From the NCBI GenBank assembly GCA_944739405.2, contig OX123199.2:3585898-3649897 (forward strand): a DNA stretch of 64,000 bases, in the 5' to 3' direction. Each line of letters begins with the position of its first letter. Positions within the stretch are counted from its first letter, which is position 1. A program made the translations under genes and the position numbers. The notes under the pieces are model-generated. The model saw nothing but the letters and a program-made list of their open reading frames with translations, made no database searches and had not been told where the DNA came from. This DNA comes from Euclidia mi (lineage: Eukaryota > Arthropoda > Insecta > Lepidoptera > Erebidae). Positions 47,299 to 57,955 of the stretch are shown here, piece by piece.

Positions 47299-47475
47299 TG
47301 CTGAATTGCAACTAGAACCATAACCAAACGAACCTACAGAACTGCCTACACTACGCAACAAACTATCGGCTTTAGTTGCATAAAATTGCATAAGTCTTGT
47401 GATGCGCGAGCGACTTGTGAGCTGGCTAAACGAAGAACAAAAGAGACAACAACTTCGGACACAAGGCTCTGCCAT
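47299..47475 (-). CDS. Candidate first coding exon on the minus strand
   Basis: The ATG at 47,475 sits in CGCAAGATGGCAG, a strong start context that also fits a YY1/Pho-type core motif. The 59-codon frame starts M-A-E-P-C-V-R-S-C-C-L-F-C and ends G-Y-G-S-S-C-N-S-A at AGCA|GTGAGTAC, a strong donor in phase 0. A CCAAT box lies about 40 bp upstream on the same strand. The protein is Ser/Cys rich and unrecognised. Later exons would lie to the left and were not found. Confidence 0.33.
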
Positions 47476-48281
47476 CTTGCGAAAAATTTTAAAAGTGTGA
47501 GCAATGCGGAGAAGAGATTGGGTATTTAGCCAAACTAACTAGAGTGACTGTCCCACTCACAAAAGGTCTGCAGATATTGTTGATAATATCCACACACTAG
47601 AACTTCAATAGCTACTAATATAGAACGCGTAAGCCGATTTTTCTGAAGTGTCTCCTTAGAAGCAGACCCTTCCCGCGTATTATCTCGAACAGAATAAAAC
47701 TTTGACTGGATTTAAACAATTGAATGGTTTGCGCAATAGTTGAGGTAGTCTCCTCCCACTGGCCATATCGAAATATATTTTATTTCGTTTTGTGTGCTTC
47801 ACAATTATTTTGACGAGCCTGGGTACTGTTGCCCCATGTTTATATAATAGGGAAGTTTCCTGCAAGTGAAATAAATTATACAAGTATTTTTATCTAGTGA
47901 AACATTTAAAAATAATAGTAGTTTCATTAATCAATAAATGTTAAAACTTTATTTCACATTTTTATCGTCAATTTATTGATAATAAGTATTCTACTTGACA
48001 GCAAAACACTATGACGTCACTACGTCATATTTCATACAAAATCCTTAGCAAAGGTCGTTTTTGACATTTCTTTAAAAGTGCTTGATTTGACTAGTTGCAA
48101 ACAACCCTATTGTCGACACTGGTCGCTGAATGTCTTCAAAAAAGGGTCATATGTCAACTGCATAAAGTTTATTTCAAATCTCTTCCCAAATCCCAGGAAA
48201 GCCTGCCGTTTGTATTGTGTCTAGTAGCGAGATAGTAAATAATGTGGACGCAAGCTAGACGCCTCGGCTATCCGTACATAC
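47476..48281. other. Non-coding stretch
   Basis: Apart from the CCAAT-containing part next to 47,476, nothing recognised. Confidence 0.35.
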
Positions 48282-48858
48282 ATACATAGACTCACGCCTG
48301 TTTCCCGGAGGGGTAGGCAGAGACTACGGAACGCCATTTGCAACGATCCTGACATATCTCTCTTGCTTCATTCACTCCCATCAGATTCCTCATGCATGCT
48401 CTTCTGTTCAGGGTACTTCTAAGGGCCTATGCACACCACGTTTTTTAAACACGCCGTTGATGCGCGTTTGTAGCGATACAGACGCGATACGCACGCAAGT
48501 CAGACGCAGCCTGTAGACCTTTGCACACTTTAAATCGATACAGACGCGCGTGTGTAGTGATACAGACGCGCCGCTGCAGCGCGTTTGTATCAATACAAAC
48601 GACAACAAACTGCTCGGTAGGATAAATGCGCGCGTGTTTTAGAAACGCGCGTCGACGGCGCGTTTGTAGCGATACAGACGCGCTTGTGTAGCGATACAGA
48701 CACGATGCAAACGCGCGAGTGTATCGATACAGACGCGCCGGTGCCACGCGTTTGTATCGATACAAACGACAACAAACTGCTTCGTAGGATAAATACGCGG
48801 CGTCGACGGCGCGTTTAAAAAACGTGGTTTGCACAGGCCCTAACCTGTCCTGTTTTTA
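48282..48858 (-). mobile_element. LINE 3' fragment, split by a MITE
   Basis: 48,282-48,422 matches the ends at 1.6 and 32.3 kb (ACTCACGCCTGTTTCCCGG, then GATCCTGACATATCTCTC). The match resumes at 48,841 (AACCTGTCCTGTTTTTA) after the inserted element. It is 5'-truncated soon after. Confidence 0.8.
48420..48843. mobile_element. Harbinger-like MITE with TAA duplication
   Basis: The body is 48,423-48,840 (418 bp). Ends are GGGCCTATGCACACCACG and, inverted, GGGCCTGTGCAAACCACG, extending through TTTTTTAAAC[A/G]CGCCGT. TAA lies at 48,420-48,422 and 48,841-48,843, and the empty site is seen in the 32.4 kb LINE copy (TTCTAACCTGTCC). A 3-bp TAA/TTA target with GGGC ends fits PIF/Harbinger. The interior is a partial tandem duplication of CGATACAGACGCG-type sequence and gives long but meaningless frames. 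No transposase. Confidence 0.9.
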
Positions 48859-49031
48859 TGCTGCTGCTACACCTGCGTTAGCGTTAACGTTAATGGCGAT
48901 GGCCTACAACGTGTTAACTAACGCGTTAAAAATTCGCGTTCACAGTTTGTAATTTAACGCGTTAAAACGTTGGCCACATCTACGTAGCGCCTAAATTGAC
49001 GTGATAAGACGCAGGTGTAGCAGGAGCATTA
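48856..49031. mobile_element. Small MITE with TTA duplication
   Basis: The body is 48,859-49,028 (170 bp). Ends are TGCTGCTGCTACACCTGCGT and, inverted, TGCTCCTGCTACACCTGCGT (one mismatch in 20). TTA lies at 48,856-48,858 and 49,029-49,031. The interior is rich in GTTAACG/CGTTAA words. It inserted 16 bp from the Harbinger-like MITE, in the same LINE remnant. Confidence 0.8.
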
Positions 49032-49474
49032 GGCTATGCATAATGTAAAAGTCACTATGTGGAGACGAAATATGTCAGTCTAGTGTGACGTATACGAACT
49101 AGATGTAGCTTTTGAAGTCACTACTCGCTAGTGTGGACTTGTCTTAAGAAATAACAATATTAGCGTAAGCAATTCACAAGTACTGAAGTTATAATACACC
49201 TAGCACACAACAGTCATATAGTCACAGATGGGAACACTTTAAATTAATAGGTACGTCTTTCATATATTACAAAAGGTAGATAAATAGAGTATTTTCACTG
49301 CATGTAAATGTATAAATTAGACATAAAGTTTATTTATTTTTCTCTATCTCTACGTGAAACTAAATAAGTCAAAGTAAAGAACAGTGAACTATCTGAGTTC
49401 TAGCAGTTATAGACAACTATAAAGTGGACTTCAAATAAATGTTACTTTAATTAACATTATATTATAAAGGAAGC
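49032..49474. other. AT-rich non-coding stretch
   Basis: Nothing recognised. Confidence 0.4.
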
Positions 49475-49615
49475 CGTAAGTAAGCGGTAATTAACAATTT
49501 TATACACACATTACTTCGAAAAGACATTGCTGCGCACCTCGCGTTTGGTCCTGAGGCCCTGTGCAAGGCAGTGTATTGGTCTCTCCACTAGGCTCTCGCT
49601 GCATATAAGCAATAG
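49475..49615 (-). mobile_element. SINE-G head fragment
   Basis: GCGGTAATTAACAA, ACTTCGAAAAGACATTG and TCTCCACTAGGCTCTCGCTGC align with the head half of SINE-G in the same orientation as at 13.3 kb. Confidence 0.65.
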
Positions 49616-50349
49616 AAGGCTGTAATTTGGTCAGGCTTATACATTACTATTTTATTACGCGGACAAAACTAAACAATTCATTTTTGAAAATGTGAAGTTT
49701 GGGGTAGCTCCTATACGTATTTTTCTATTACACATGTCGGCACAACAACAGCACGAAGACGACTTTATCAAGTGCAAAGAAGAGTTATTTATTTACGTAA
49801 AGGTTCAATTGTCACAATAACTGTGGAAAATGCCGTGAGAAAACGGCGTGGCGCGCTTCACATACCTATATCATTTTATAAAATGTAGCCTCCAATTAAT
49901 GGCTATGACTTGAAATATGTATACCTTGACAAGTCGTATTTAGCGTCGTGCGCACACCGGCTGCTCACGACAGCGACTAAATGTCGCCAACGAGCTGAGT
50001 CTTTCAGGAATTTCTTTTGTCGAGAGGGAAACATTCAGAAGGCTGGCTGGTCTCTTATCGGAAAGGCCGGGGTGTGTGATTGTAAGCGTACTAAATACTC
50101 CTCGGTGGTCAACTTCTACACAATAGAAGAGGAGGGCTCCGGGAATGGTTTATATTACCGGACCTCTTACCGTGCTACGCCGTTAAGACACATTTCAAAG
50201 GACATTTGATCAGAATGATTTTGGTAACTAATGAGTCGCATTTGAGTCGTTTGGTGACAGGTATTTTCTATAGATTTTGGTAATTACTATCAGCATATTC
50301 ATGCCAGCACTCTTACTCAATGAAGGAAACGCAATAATAATAATATATA
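49616..50349. other. Non-coding stretch with an unexplained 99-codon frame
   Basis: A plus-strand frame at 49,910-50,209 (M-K-Y-V-Y-L-D-K-S, with several Cys and K/R) has more balanced composition than its neighbours but no recognisable domain, no start context and no donor. Possibly an old element. Confidence 0.25.
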
Positions 50350-50602
50350 ATATTCTACCACATTCACACAACACTATCTAGTCCCAAACTAAGCAGAGCT
50401 TGTACTATGGGTACTAGATAATGGATTAACATACATAATTATATACTATTTTTTTTGTAAATACATACATATTATACATAGAAACACCCAGACCAAGACA
50501 AACATCCATGTTCATGCACACAAATGTTTGACTTGAGCGGGAATCGAAGCGACCTTCGGCGTAGCAGTCGCTTACACTCCCACTACACCAACCGGTCGTC
50601 GA
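50350..50602 (-). mobile_element. SINE-C, copy 2 (full)
   Basis: Closely matches 34,370-34,622 over its whole length, with a short deletion at GGGAATCGAAGCGACC (B box damaged). Confidence 0.85.
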
Positions 50603-51018
50603 AATAGTTAGATACTATTACTTTCCGTCTATATTGTGTGAGAGGATAGTGCTGCCCCGCAGAGCCCATTCATGCTGTAATCTGCTGTACGTAATCAGCA
50701 AGAGTCTACAAGGTGCCGGCGTTTCTTTTGGACGTATGTATGTTGCCCGTGTGCACAGAGACTAAAATGACAAGCAATCCTACAAATCACCAGATAACAT
50801 GATCAAGTAATACAATACAATGAATGACATGAGATACAGGTACGGCTAAGATTTTCCATTGATTTCTTAACTTTCGTACTTTATAAACGGTAACATGCCA
50901 CGAAGTTTTAAGATTAAGTAGGTACATGATACAGTAAGAAAATCTTCATCTTAGCGTAGCCACAGTTGCCGTCCAAGACCTTTGCCTTAGTGCCCCGGGG
51001 TCCACTAAATGGAACAGG
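50603..51018. other. Non-coding stretch
   Basis: Nothing recognised. Confidence 0.4.
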
Positions 51019-51232
51019 GGGTCTAGTACGAGTTTGCACTCGATCGTCACGGTGGACGATAGCCTAGTCGACGGGAACAATTTCCATACATTATCTTAAA
51101 GCGCCCCGGCTAACGGAGAGTAGCGATCGATAGAGTCCGCTAGGGGGCGCTTTTAGAAAATGTATGAAAACTGTTCCCGTCGACTAGGCTATCGTCTACC
51201 TTGACGATCGAGTGCAAACTCGTACTAGACCC
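51019..51232. mobile_element. Fold-back element
   Basis: Starts GGGTCTAGTACGAGTTTGCA and ends with its inverted copy. The two arms of about 90 bp (51,019-51,108 and 51,143-51,232) differ at only a few positions, with about 34 bp between them. No frame. The flanks do not show a clear target duplication. Half-copies lie near 53.8, 54.0 and 59.9 kb. Confidence 0.85.
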
Positions 51233-51386
51233 TCAGTAAGTTAGTTAGGTACTTAGCTAGGTTTTTACCGTAGCTGCTGTGTGTCAAACCAGCGATATGT
51301 ATCTAATAAAAATATTCACATCGAAGAATACACAAAATTGAATGAAGTGATTAAATAACAGGCTGGTATGTTATTTGTTTTTTTTA

Positions 51387-51605
51387 TAGACTCACGCCTG
51401 CATCCCCGAAGGGGTAGGCAGAGATGTAATATTAGTTAAACCCACATTTCGCCATAATTTTTTTTAGGTCCCACGTAATAGGGGACTCCGAGCTGTTACT
51501 GAGAATTCGGAAAACCCAGTTACACTCTTGCCCGACCTGGGAATCGAACCCTCGGGACTCTGATCAGCAGTCGCATACGCTATCCACTGGACCACGGAGG
51601 CAGTC
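51387..51605 (-). mobile_element. SINE-B, copy 4
   Basis: Sense is minus: head ACTGCCTCCGTGGTCCAGTG, GTCCCACGTAATAGGGG core on the plus strand, tail CTACCCCTTCGGGG. A deletion removes about 30 bp of the core (GGGGACTCCGAG). The head matches the subtype at 4.7 kb. Confidence 0.85.
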
Positions 51606-52729
51606 AATGGTAATGTTATTATTAAGTAATAAAAAACATAAAAAGTAAGCAAATAGGTAATTTTAGTTGTTATATTTACATCATAACTAGGTAGTATCAT
51701 ATCATAACAGCCAGGTTAGCAATAGATAAACATAAAGCTGTCGGGAATTAAAATAATCCTAGCTATTCGAAATTTCAACAAAAACATACGTTCAAATGGG
51801 TTTAATTAAGTACATATTATTATATCTAGCGAGCAGGCAAACTGAGGCCCTAGGTTTAGGCATGAATTAACTAGGCCCCCATACTATTGTGCGTACAAAA
51901 AGAACAATCCGATCACTGCGGGCCTGACTTTGCAGACTAATCAGAAATTTGGCCATATTGTCGTAAAAGTCGGCTCTTACAAACGTTACTAATTTGCATA
52001 AGGAGCTTCAAAATTAAAATTCTATCTTGTGATCAAATCAGTTCTCACAATAATATGAGTACTAGCGCTATCTAGCGGCGATGGACGCAATTATTTACAG
52101 CACACGATATCAAGGAGTTGACGGTGAATAACTACAGAGCGCAGCAGTGAAACACTGTCAAACAATGTACAAAAATAAATTAATATGACAATTTTGTGTA
52201 CCATGATTCTACGCCGAGTTTGGGTACTGATTTTCTAAAAGGACCACAGGGGCACTTTTACAAAATATACAGAATATTACTTTCAGGAATTGTATTTTGT
52301 ATTGAAAACTGGGTATAAAAAATATATAAATTTTATATGACACAAAAAGTAGGGTTGAGTTCTATCAAAGAAAGTTACATTTACTTTTTTTAAACATAAA
52401 GTCTCATTAGAATAACAAATTAAGTACTTATTTATAATGTATATTTTATCAAACCATACAATATTACTTAATGAACAAGTTCTAAGAAGTAATAATTTCA
52501 TCTGTGACAATTCTAAAACGAATTTTCATCTTAGCCGCAGGTTTGTTTGTTACATTCAATTTATCTTGAAATAAAGTTTGCGTTCGAAGCAAGATGTACC
52601 GTAATGTGTATATTATCGCCTTATATTTATTAAATTAACATAACATTTTAATATAAATACTATACCACGCCATCTATGCAGAGAGAACGTAACTTTTGAT
52701 GTCTTGTTTTAACGTTAGTGATCACGCTG
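51606..52729. other. AT-rich non-coding stretch upstream of the putative promoter
   Basis: Nothing recognised. Confidence 0.4.
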
Positions 52730-53090
52730 ACCACTAGTGGCGCTCGTGCTCCGGCTAAAGTGTGGCTAAATAAGGAACTTAAGAGCCCGCTCTGTACTCA
52801 CCGTTTCTGCTCATTTTCACTTAAATTTAATTTGTTCACAGTTTTCTCCTAATATTTACATCAAAAGAAATATTACGAACATTAAAATTAAGCCGTTTTA
52901 AAGTTAAAAGTTTATTATGATAAAGTAGCGACCGGTCGGTCACATGTGCGCACTGTGACCGAAGTGTAAATTGCCGCGATTGGTGCGAGAACTACAGTCG
53001 GTAAAGCAATCTTGCGCCGCTATTGGTGGAAAGTGTCAACGTCGATAAAGCAGTGAGGCTGACTGCACGTGACGAACGACCCTGAAGGCC
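52730..53090 (+). promoter_or_regulatory. Putative promoter with two inverted CCAAT boxes
   Basis: Two ATTGG sites (52,979-52,983 and 53,022-53,026), 43 bp apart, each followed by TG (GATTGGTGCG, TATTGGTGGA). The CpG content rises from about 52,920. A possible initiator TTACTCAGAAAC lies near 53,103. This is the only place in the right half with a promoter-like layout followed by a donor. Confidence 0.35.
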
Positions 53091-53227
53091 GCACTTTTGT
53101 TTTACTCAGAAACATGTAGATGGAGCTAGCGAGCGTGTTGTTTACAAGTTTGAGTATTACAAGTGTGACATAATTTCATAATTTGATACGTCGCGTCGGC
53201 GAGCGAGCAGGAGGCGACAATAACAAA
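53091..53227 (+). other. Putative 5' UTR exon with GTGAGT donor
   Basis: A GC-rich leader (GTCGCGTCGGCGAGCGAGCA) ends AACAAA|GTGAGTAACC, a strong donor at 53,228. No long frame, so it would be a non-coding first exon. The start is uncertain. No acceptor or coding exon was identified downstream in the window. Confidence 0.33.
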
Positions 53228-53740
53228 GTGAGTAACCGCTCTAGACGCCGACGGATGGAACTTCCCGGTGGATTGCATTATAGATCATTGGAACCTGTCC
53301 GTACCTATTAGCCTTGTTGAGATTCGGCCTTGAGCTCACACCGAAACAAGTATTACTTATAGAGAGGTAGGCCGCTGATAGGCCCATTATCAAACAATAA
53401 CACGCGGTAAATAATTGTGCCGTATTGTATAAATGATTACTGGGGCTTAGGCCTGTTATCAATACCTAAGTTATTATGCTATTTAGATATTTACTCTGAA
53501 TGTACTATTTGGAGCTATTTCAACTAGGTACTGTTGATGGATGTTTGAAAGAATATTGATGCAAGTTTGAAATTCATCATTAAACTTAGAGTCTGGTCAA
53601 AGGTTTTACTTTTCTGGATTTTTTACGAATCGAATCCGATCCATAACATTAGTGTCCTGACTCGAACTTTGGCCCCTGGGGTACGCGTTCGAGTTTGACC
53701 AACATTTGATGGTTTTGGTGTCTTTCGTTGACTGGCACAT
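53228..53740. other. Non-coding stretch
   Basis: Nothing recognised; would be intron if the preceding exon is real. Confidence 0.35.
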
Positions 53741-54050
53741 ATTTCCATATTTAGTTTCTAAATGCGCCCCTGGCGGACACAGCTGACCACTACTGACCGC
53801 TAGGGGCGCTTTTATAACATGTTCCCATCGACAAACTATTCGAATGCGTCCATCCACTTGTGTGCAAAATCTTACAAGGTTGGCAGTGTTCACATGTCTT
53901 TCGAGAGTACCTATTATAAAAAATTGGAGGCCCAGTCCAAGTTTAGATCAAGCTGCGTTTCTCAACAGGAACAATTCCCATACATTTCCTACATGCGGTA
54001 CTATCCGCTAGGGGCGCTTTTAAAGAATGTAGGTACTTACCTATAGAAAA
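53741..54050. repeat. Fragments related to the fold-back element
   Basis: GACCGCTAGGGGCGCTTTTA with ATGTTCCCATCGAC (about 53,795-53,835) and ATCCGCTAGGGGCGCTTTTA (about 54,003-54,022) match the inner arms of 51,019-51,232. Confidence 0.6.
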
Positions 54051-54344
54051 TGTTCCATTCAGACAAGATTCCTAGCGCTTAATGATGCTGAAACTATCAA
54101 ACTATTTTGTACTGTCAAACAATGCCATTCGTACTGTGTCGTAAACATACATCACAATTTATTGTGCTCTTAATTCATGTTAACTAATTTGACAGTTAGA
54201 CCGTCCTTGCCGCTAGTTTTGCTAATGAGAGATGTTGTAAATTGTTCATATTTATTACGCAGTAGGTACGACATTGTTTTAGGAAGGGTTCCCGTGACTA
54301 ACACAGACTTTGAGCGCAATTGTCGGAATCTTCTATCTACACTA

Positions 54345-54575
54345 ATATTATAAAGAGGCTTTTTTTATTTTTATTTGTTTGTAATGGATAAACTCAAAAA
54401 CTACTAGACCGATTTTAAAAATTCTTTCACCATTAGAAAGCTATATTATCTACGAATAACATAGGCTATATTTTATTTTAGAAAAAATAGGGGTCTGTAA
54501 GATATTTGGGTTTTTCGGGTACTCGAAGTAGTTCCCTCAGGACGCGGGTGAAACCGCGGGAAACGGCTAGTTCTT
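54345..54575 (+). repeat. Retroelement 3'-end-like repeat
   Basis: CTACACTAATATTATAAAGAG, ACTACTAGACCGATTTTAAA, ATTCTTTCACCATTAGAAAGC, and end CGGGTGAAACCGCGGG. It is the same layout as 60,290-60,510 (where TTAGATAGCC replaces TTAGAAAGC). No frame. Confidence 0.65.
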
Positions 54576-55019
54576 TATATTTTCTTTCGGTGAATGGGAA
54601 AGTGGTCCTATATAATTGTGGCCATAGTCGCTGAGTCCTCCGTTGGAACTCTCCCAGAGCTTTTATATCCCAAGGCCATTCCCATCTATAGTAAAAATAA
54701 GAAACAAGTCATTTACTATTATCCTGTCAGACACGACACGAAGTCTAAAACATTTGTTGTCGTACAAAATCCACTGAAAGATTTCAAAGTTGATGTTTTT
54801 AATACATTTTTAATATTTTTATAAAGAAACTAATAAGGACGGATCCGCAAAGTTGCCTGTGGCCACAACTAATTAAAATTAATATTGAATATTTTTAACA
54901 GTACCGTCTGACTTTTTAATTTAGGTTTAAAATGTTATTCATTGGCAAGACAAATATAAAACGGACTCAAAATATTTGTTTTCTGTCCTCTCTTGGCGGT
55001 GACCTAAGGCAACCATTAC

Positions 55020-55195
55020 TACTTTTATAGGAGTGCAATTTTGTGAGAATGGATGGAAACTTGGCAGTTTCTTACTCTTTTACGCAAAAACTACTAAACA
55101 GATTTTTATAAAAATTGCACTGGAGCATCATAATCGGACATAGGGTACGGCACCCACGCGGGCGGAGCCGCAGGCAGCAGCTACTTAGTGCTCAA
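55020..55195 (+). repeat. Repeat remnant ending GCGGGCGGAGCCGCAGGC
   Basis: ACGCAAAAACTACTAAACAG and CCCACGCGGGCGGAGCCGCAG mark another retroelement-end family. Confidence 0.5.
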
Positions 55196-55589
55196 TATTT
55201 TTCACAAGAAAGATCGAATCACAGTTCACGTCTGATCATGCAGATTCCCCAATCTCCATATTGACCGACCACGTTTTCCACTTGCGAATAACGAAACATT
55301 GGAATAGGATTCTGGCGTATACGAGGATGACTAATATTGATTCAGCAGTTTTATACACGAAACAGCTTTACGCATGAACATGTGTTGATTGAAATATGGT
55401 TTTATGTTTAGACCCCACCTTCTTACTATAGTATAAAAATTAATGCAAGTCTTTATGTGAAGCTAGATCGGATTGAAATGATCTGACTTTTACTAATTTT
55501 AAATAATATAAAAATTGGGCTTATTCTGATGTTGGCTATAATAATATTATGTTAACGCCTTCGGTGTTTAGTGGAAAATCAACTCGGTT
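55196..55589. other. AT-rich non-coding stretch
   Basis: Nothing recognised. Confidence 0.4.
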
Positions 55590-55725
55590 TTTTTGACTAG
55601 GTACCTACTTACAACGACATACCTACCTAACTGGGTGTTCATTGTGTCCGTTAGTTGTATGTTTGTAAAGTCCCCTGCGACACAGGATTTAGTCCTAATG
55701 CGGGAATTGTCTTTTCAAATAAAAA
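55590..55725 (+). mobile_element. SINE-D tail fragment
   Basis: TGGGTGTTCATTGTGTCCG, GTATGTTTGTAAAGTCCCC and CGACACAGGATTTAGTCC match the 5.1 kb copy body; the head is missing. Confidence 0.6.
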
Positions 55726-56375
55726 AAAATATAAAAAAACTGCTTAAATTTATTCGATGTGGGTTCTATGACAATTTTAATTTGCCCAGAACTTCACAAG
55801 CTTCATTGTCTTTAATATTTGCTACTGCTGAACCTGGCTACACACATGATTCTAAACAGCGGTGCTAATGCTGCTAAAATGTCCCAAACATTAACGCAAC
55901 AATTTGCTACCAAAATGTTAATTTAACATTTAACACACCACTTAAAATGTCTCGTGCCGTATTCCCGTTCTAGATACTCTGTCTTTGTTCCAAAGAAAGC
56001 GAGAAGCAATCTGGGTTACTGTTCTCCAATCAATAGATTCCAGTCGCAGTATAATGTTTTTCTTTTTACATTTTTTATTTATTAAGGACAACAAACAGTA
56101 GTATATTAAATATTACACTTGAATGGAGTACTAAACAATAGAATTAACAAATACACTACTCACGACGTTGTCCATAGATTACTAAACAAAATACTTAGCA
56201 TAGGTACTGTTAATAAGTCAAATAGTAATGTAGACATCTTCGGCCAAGACATAAATAAATTTAAAGCCACAGTTCTAGATCAGCTTGCAAAAATGATGAA
56301 AATCAAAAATAGTTCTTCATACAATATTGTGTTTTTCCACATATATATTTTTCCATTCCTTTTTATATTACTTAC
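55726..56375. other. AT-rich non-coding stretch
   Basis: An 87-codon plus-strand frame (56,119-56,382) is Asn/Ile-rich and unrecognised. Confidence 0.35.
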
Positions 56376-56595
56376 TAGCTGACCCAGCGAACTCCGTTTC
56401 GCCTTTTTAAGATTTTTTATTTAATTCCCTTTTTTCCAAGCCCCTGTTCCAAAGTTACCATTGACTTAGCGCTTAATCTCTTATCATTTCAGAGTCTATA
56501 AATGCTGAATAAACAAACATAGATTTTTATGAACCTTGGGGGAGGCCTATGTCTTGCAGTGGACGTCGTTTGGCTGATATGATGATGATGATGAT

Positions 56596-57955
56596 TGAAT
56601 TCCCCATTCCTTAAAATATCGGAGACGATACCCATATCGACTTTAAAAAAAAAACCCATCCGCCATCTTTGATTTCGCAGCCACCATCTTGAATCACGAA
56701 ATAGACGTTGTATTTGGATTCCCCATCCCTTTAAACATCGGAGACGATACCCATATTGATTTTTTTTAAATTTCCCATCCGCCATCTTTTATCACGAAAT
56801 AGATGGTGTTTTTGAATTCTCCATTCCTCAAAATATCGGAGACGATACCCATATCGACTTTAAAAAAAAATCCGTCCGCCATCTTTGATTTCCTATCCGC
56901 CATCTTTGATCACGAAATAGATGTTGTATTTGGATTCACCATCCCTTAAATCATCAGAGACGATACCCATATTGATTTTTAAAATTTTTCCCATCCGCCA
57001 TCTTTGATTTCCCATCCGCCATCTTGAATCACAAAATAGATGGTGTATTTAGATTCCCCATCCCTTCAAACATCGGAGACGATACCAATATTGATTTAAA
57101 AAAAGTCCCATCCGCCATCTTTGATCACGAAATAGATGGTGTTTTTGAATTCCCTATTCCTAAAAATATCGGAGACGACACCCATATCGACTTTAAAAAA
57201 ATCCCGTCCGCCATCTTTGATTTCCTATCCGCCATCTTTGATCACGAAATAGATGTTGTATTTAGATTCACCATCCCTTAAAACATCGGAGACGATAATC
57301 ATATTGATTTTTTTAAACTTGCCCATCCGCCATCTTTGATTTCTCATCCGCCATCTTTGATCACGAAATAGATGTTGGATTTGGATTCCCCATCCCTTTA
57401 AATATTGGAGTTGACACTCATATTGATTTAAAAAAAAATCCCATCCGCCATCTTTGATCACGAAATAGATGATGGTTTTGAATTCCCCATTCCTTAAAAT
57501 ATCGGAGACAATACCCATATCGACTTTAAAAAAAAAACCGTCCGTCATCTTTGATTTCCTATCCGCCATCTTTAATCACGAAATAGATGTTGTATTTGGA
57601 TTCACCATCCCTTAAATCATCAGAGACGATACCCATATTGATTTTTAAAATTTATCCCATCCGCCATTTTCGATTTCCCATCCGCCATCATGAATCACGA
57701 AATAGATGTTGTATTTGGATTCCCCATTCCTTTAAACATCGGAGACGATACCAATATTGATTTTTTTAAATTTTCCCTTCAGCCATCTTTGATTGCCCAT
57801 CCGCCATCTTTTATCACGAAATAGATGTTGTATTTCGATTCTCCACCCCTTAAAATATCGAAGGCGATACCCATATTGATATTTAAAATTTTCACATCCG
57901 CCATCTTCGATTTCCCGTCCGCCATCTTGGATCACTAAATAAATTTCATATTATT
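56596..57955. repeat. Minisatellite with ~333-bp three-unit higher-order repeat
   Basis: The marker ATCACGAAATAGATG recurs at 56,693, 56,791, 56,909, 57,028 (variant), 57,124, 57,241, 57,360, 57,458, 57,575, 57,694, 57,813 and 57,931 (variant). Spacings run 98, 118, 119, 96, 117, 119, 98, 117, 119, 119, 118. Units come in three types in the order A (short, one GCCATCTTT), B (TTTTGAATTC, CATATCGACTTT) and C (GGATTCACCATCCC), giving A-B-C three times. Frames of 60-115 codons here are translations of the repeat. Confidence 0.92.

Noticed and set aside
48445..48834. 129-codon minus-strand frame rich in Tyr, Arg and Cys
   Set aside because: It lies wholly inside the Harbinger-like MITE and translates its duplicated GATACAGACGCG block.
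57024..57935. Repeated frames with N-I-G-D-D-T and H-E-I-D-x-V-F motifs resembling a repeat protein
   Set aside because: They follow the minisatellite units exactly; frames break at unit boundaries and run on both strands.
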